Shown here: positions 24,447-24,536 of the stretch, one piece after another
Position numbering within the stretch: the stretch's first letter is position 1
How the letters are laid out: the number at the start of each line of letters is the position of its first letter
Program-made: the position numbers and the translations under genes
Assembly: GCA_023443455.1 (NCBI GenBank)
Contig: JAEZUE010000075.1
Location: 1-24,536 of the forward strand
Source of the DNA: Verrucomicrobiota bacterium
GTDB lineage: Bacteria > Verrucomicrobiota > Verrucomicrobiia > Opitutales > Opitutaceae
Direction: 5' to 3'
Length of the DNA: 24,536 nt
The notes under the pieces: model-generated
Databases searched by the model: none
What the model saw: the letters and a program-made list of their open reading frames with translations, nothing else
What the model was told of the DNA's origin: nothing

Positions 24447-24536
24447 TCAGGCGGCGGCGTGCTCGATGGCGTGCGCGAGACCGAAGGAACCCTGCCAGTC
24501 GGCGAGCAGTTCGGGGCGGTCGACGAGCTGGGAGCG
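24447..24536 (-). CDS. C-terminal end of an unidentified protein
   Basis: The last 29 codons and stop of a minus-strand gene entering from the right edge. The frame reads RSQLVDRPELLADWQGSFGL, then AHAIEHAAA and TGA. Coding is supported by codon-like composition, by the open frame to the edge and by the 88-base element behind it, which elsewhere always follows a gene. Too little is present to name a family. Confidence 0.55.
   Translation of the reverse strand, partial: RSQLVDRPELLADWQGSFGLAHAIEHAAA

Overview
The window is GC-rich, densely coded bacterial DNA. It most likely comes from the Verrucomicrobiota, probably the Opitutaceae. This is an inference from gene content (FG-GAP/VCBS lipoprotein paired with a TPR protein, DUF3160, LURP-one/scramblase-like protein, plug-type TonB receptor), the rarity of Shine-Dalgarno sites, and intergenic spaces full of short GTAG-type hairpin repeats. 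No tRNA, rRNA, CRISPR array, transposase or phage gene was seen.

Layout. 1-1936: the start of thiC on the minus strand behind a clear TPP riboswitch, divergent from a TonB-dependent receptor (1937-4048). 4149-7537: a translationally coupled minus-strand pair, an ATP-grasp-like protein followed by a TPR protein with a lipoprotein-like leader. 7685-9541: minus-strand release factor 2 (prfB, no programmed frameshift) and a scramblase-like protein. 9714-12456: a plus-strand pair, an FG-GAP repeat lipoprotein followed 4 bases later by a membrane-anchored TPR protein. 12640-13068: dut on the minus strand. 13069-13617: a 549-base gene-free stretch with three related A+T-rich palindromes about 130 bases apart. 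13618-15711: a secreted DUF3160 protein. 15833-16831: a DRE-TIM aldolase-like enzyme with a strong terminator. 17101-19419: a divergent pair, an NAD-dependent epimerase-like protein and an MGDG-synthase-type glycosyltransferase. 19694-20425: a PAP2 membrane phosphatase. 20719-24222: a phosphohexomutase and a UAP1/UDPGP-type nucleotidyltransferase in tandem. 24447-24536: the tail of one more minus-strand gene.

Functional threads. The right third could form a sugar-nucleotide and glycolipid route: mutase makes hexose-1-phosphate, UDPGP-type enzyme makes UDP-sugar, GT28-type enzyme glycosylates a lipid, and PAP2 supplies or recycles lipid. This is suggested by family membership and proximity only. 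The left part is thiamin synthesis and outer-membrane uptake, followed by translation and nucleotide housekeeping.

The most unusual signal is in the gaps. An element of about 88 bases with two hairpins occurs three times in full (12467-12554, 17016-17104, 24335-24422) and once as a half (19663-19686). In all four cases it lies directly behind a stop codon and in the sense orientation of the gene it follows. Its stems keep pairing through G-U wobbles, which points to an RNA-level 3'-end role. Around it are several other REP-like hairpin families, many led by GTAG or GTGG, including one family with a compensatory stem change.
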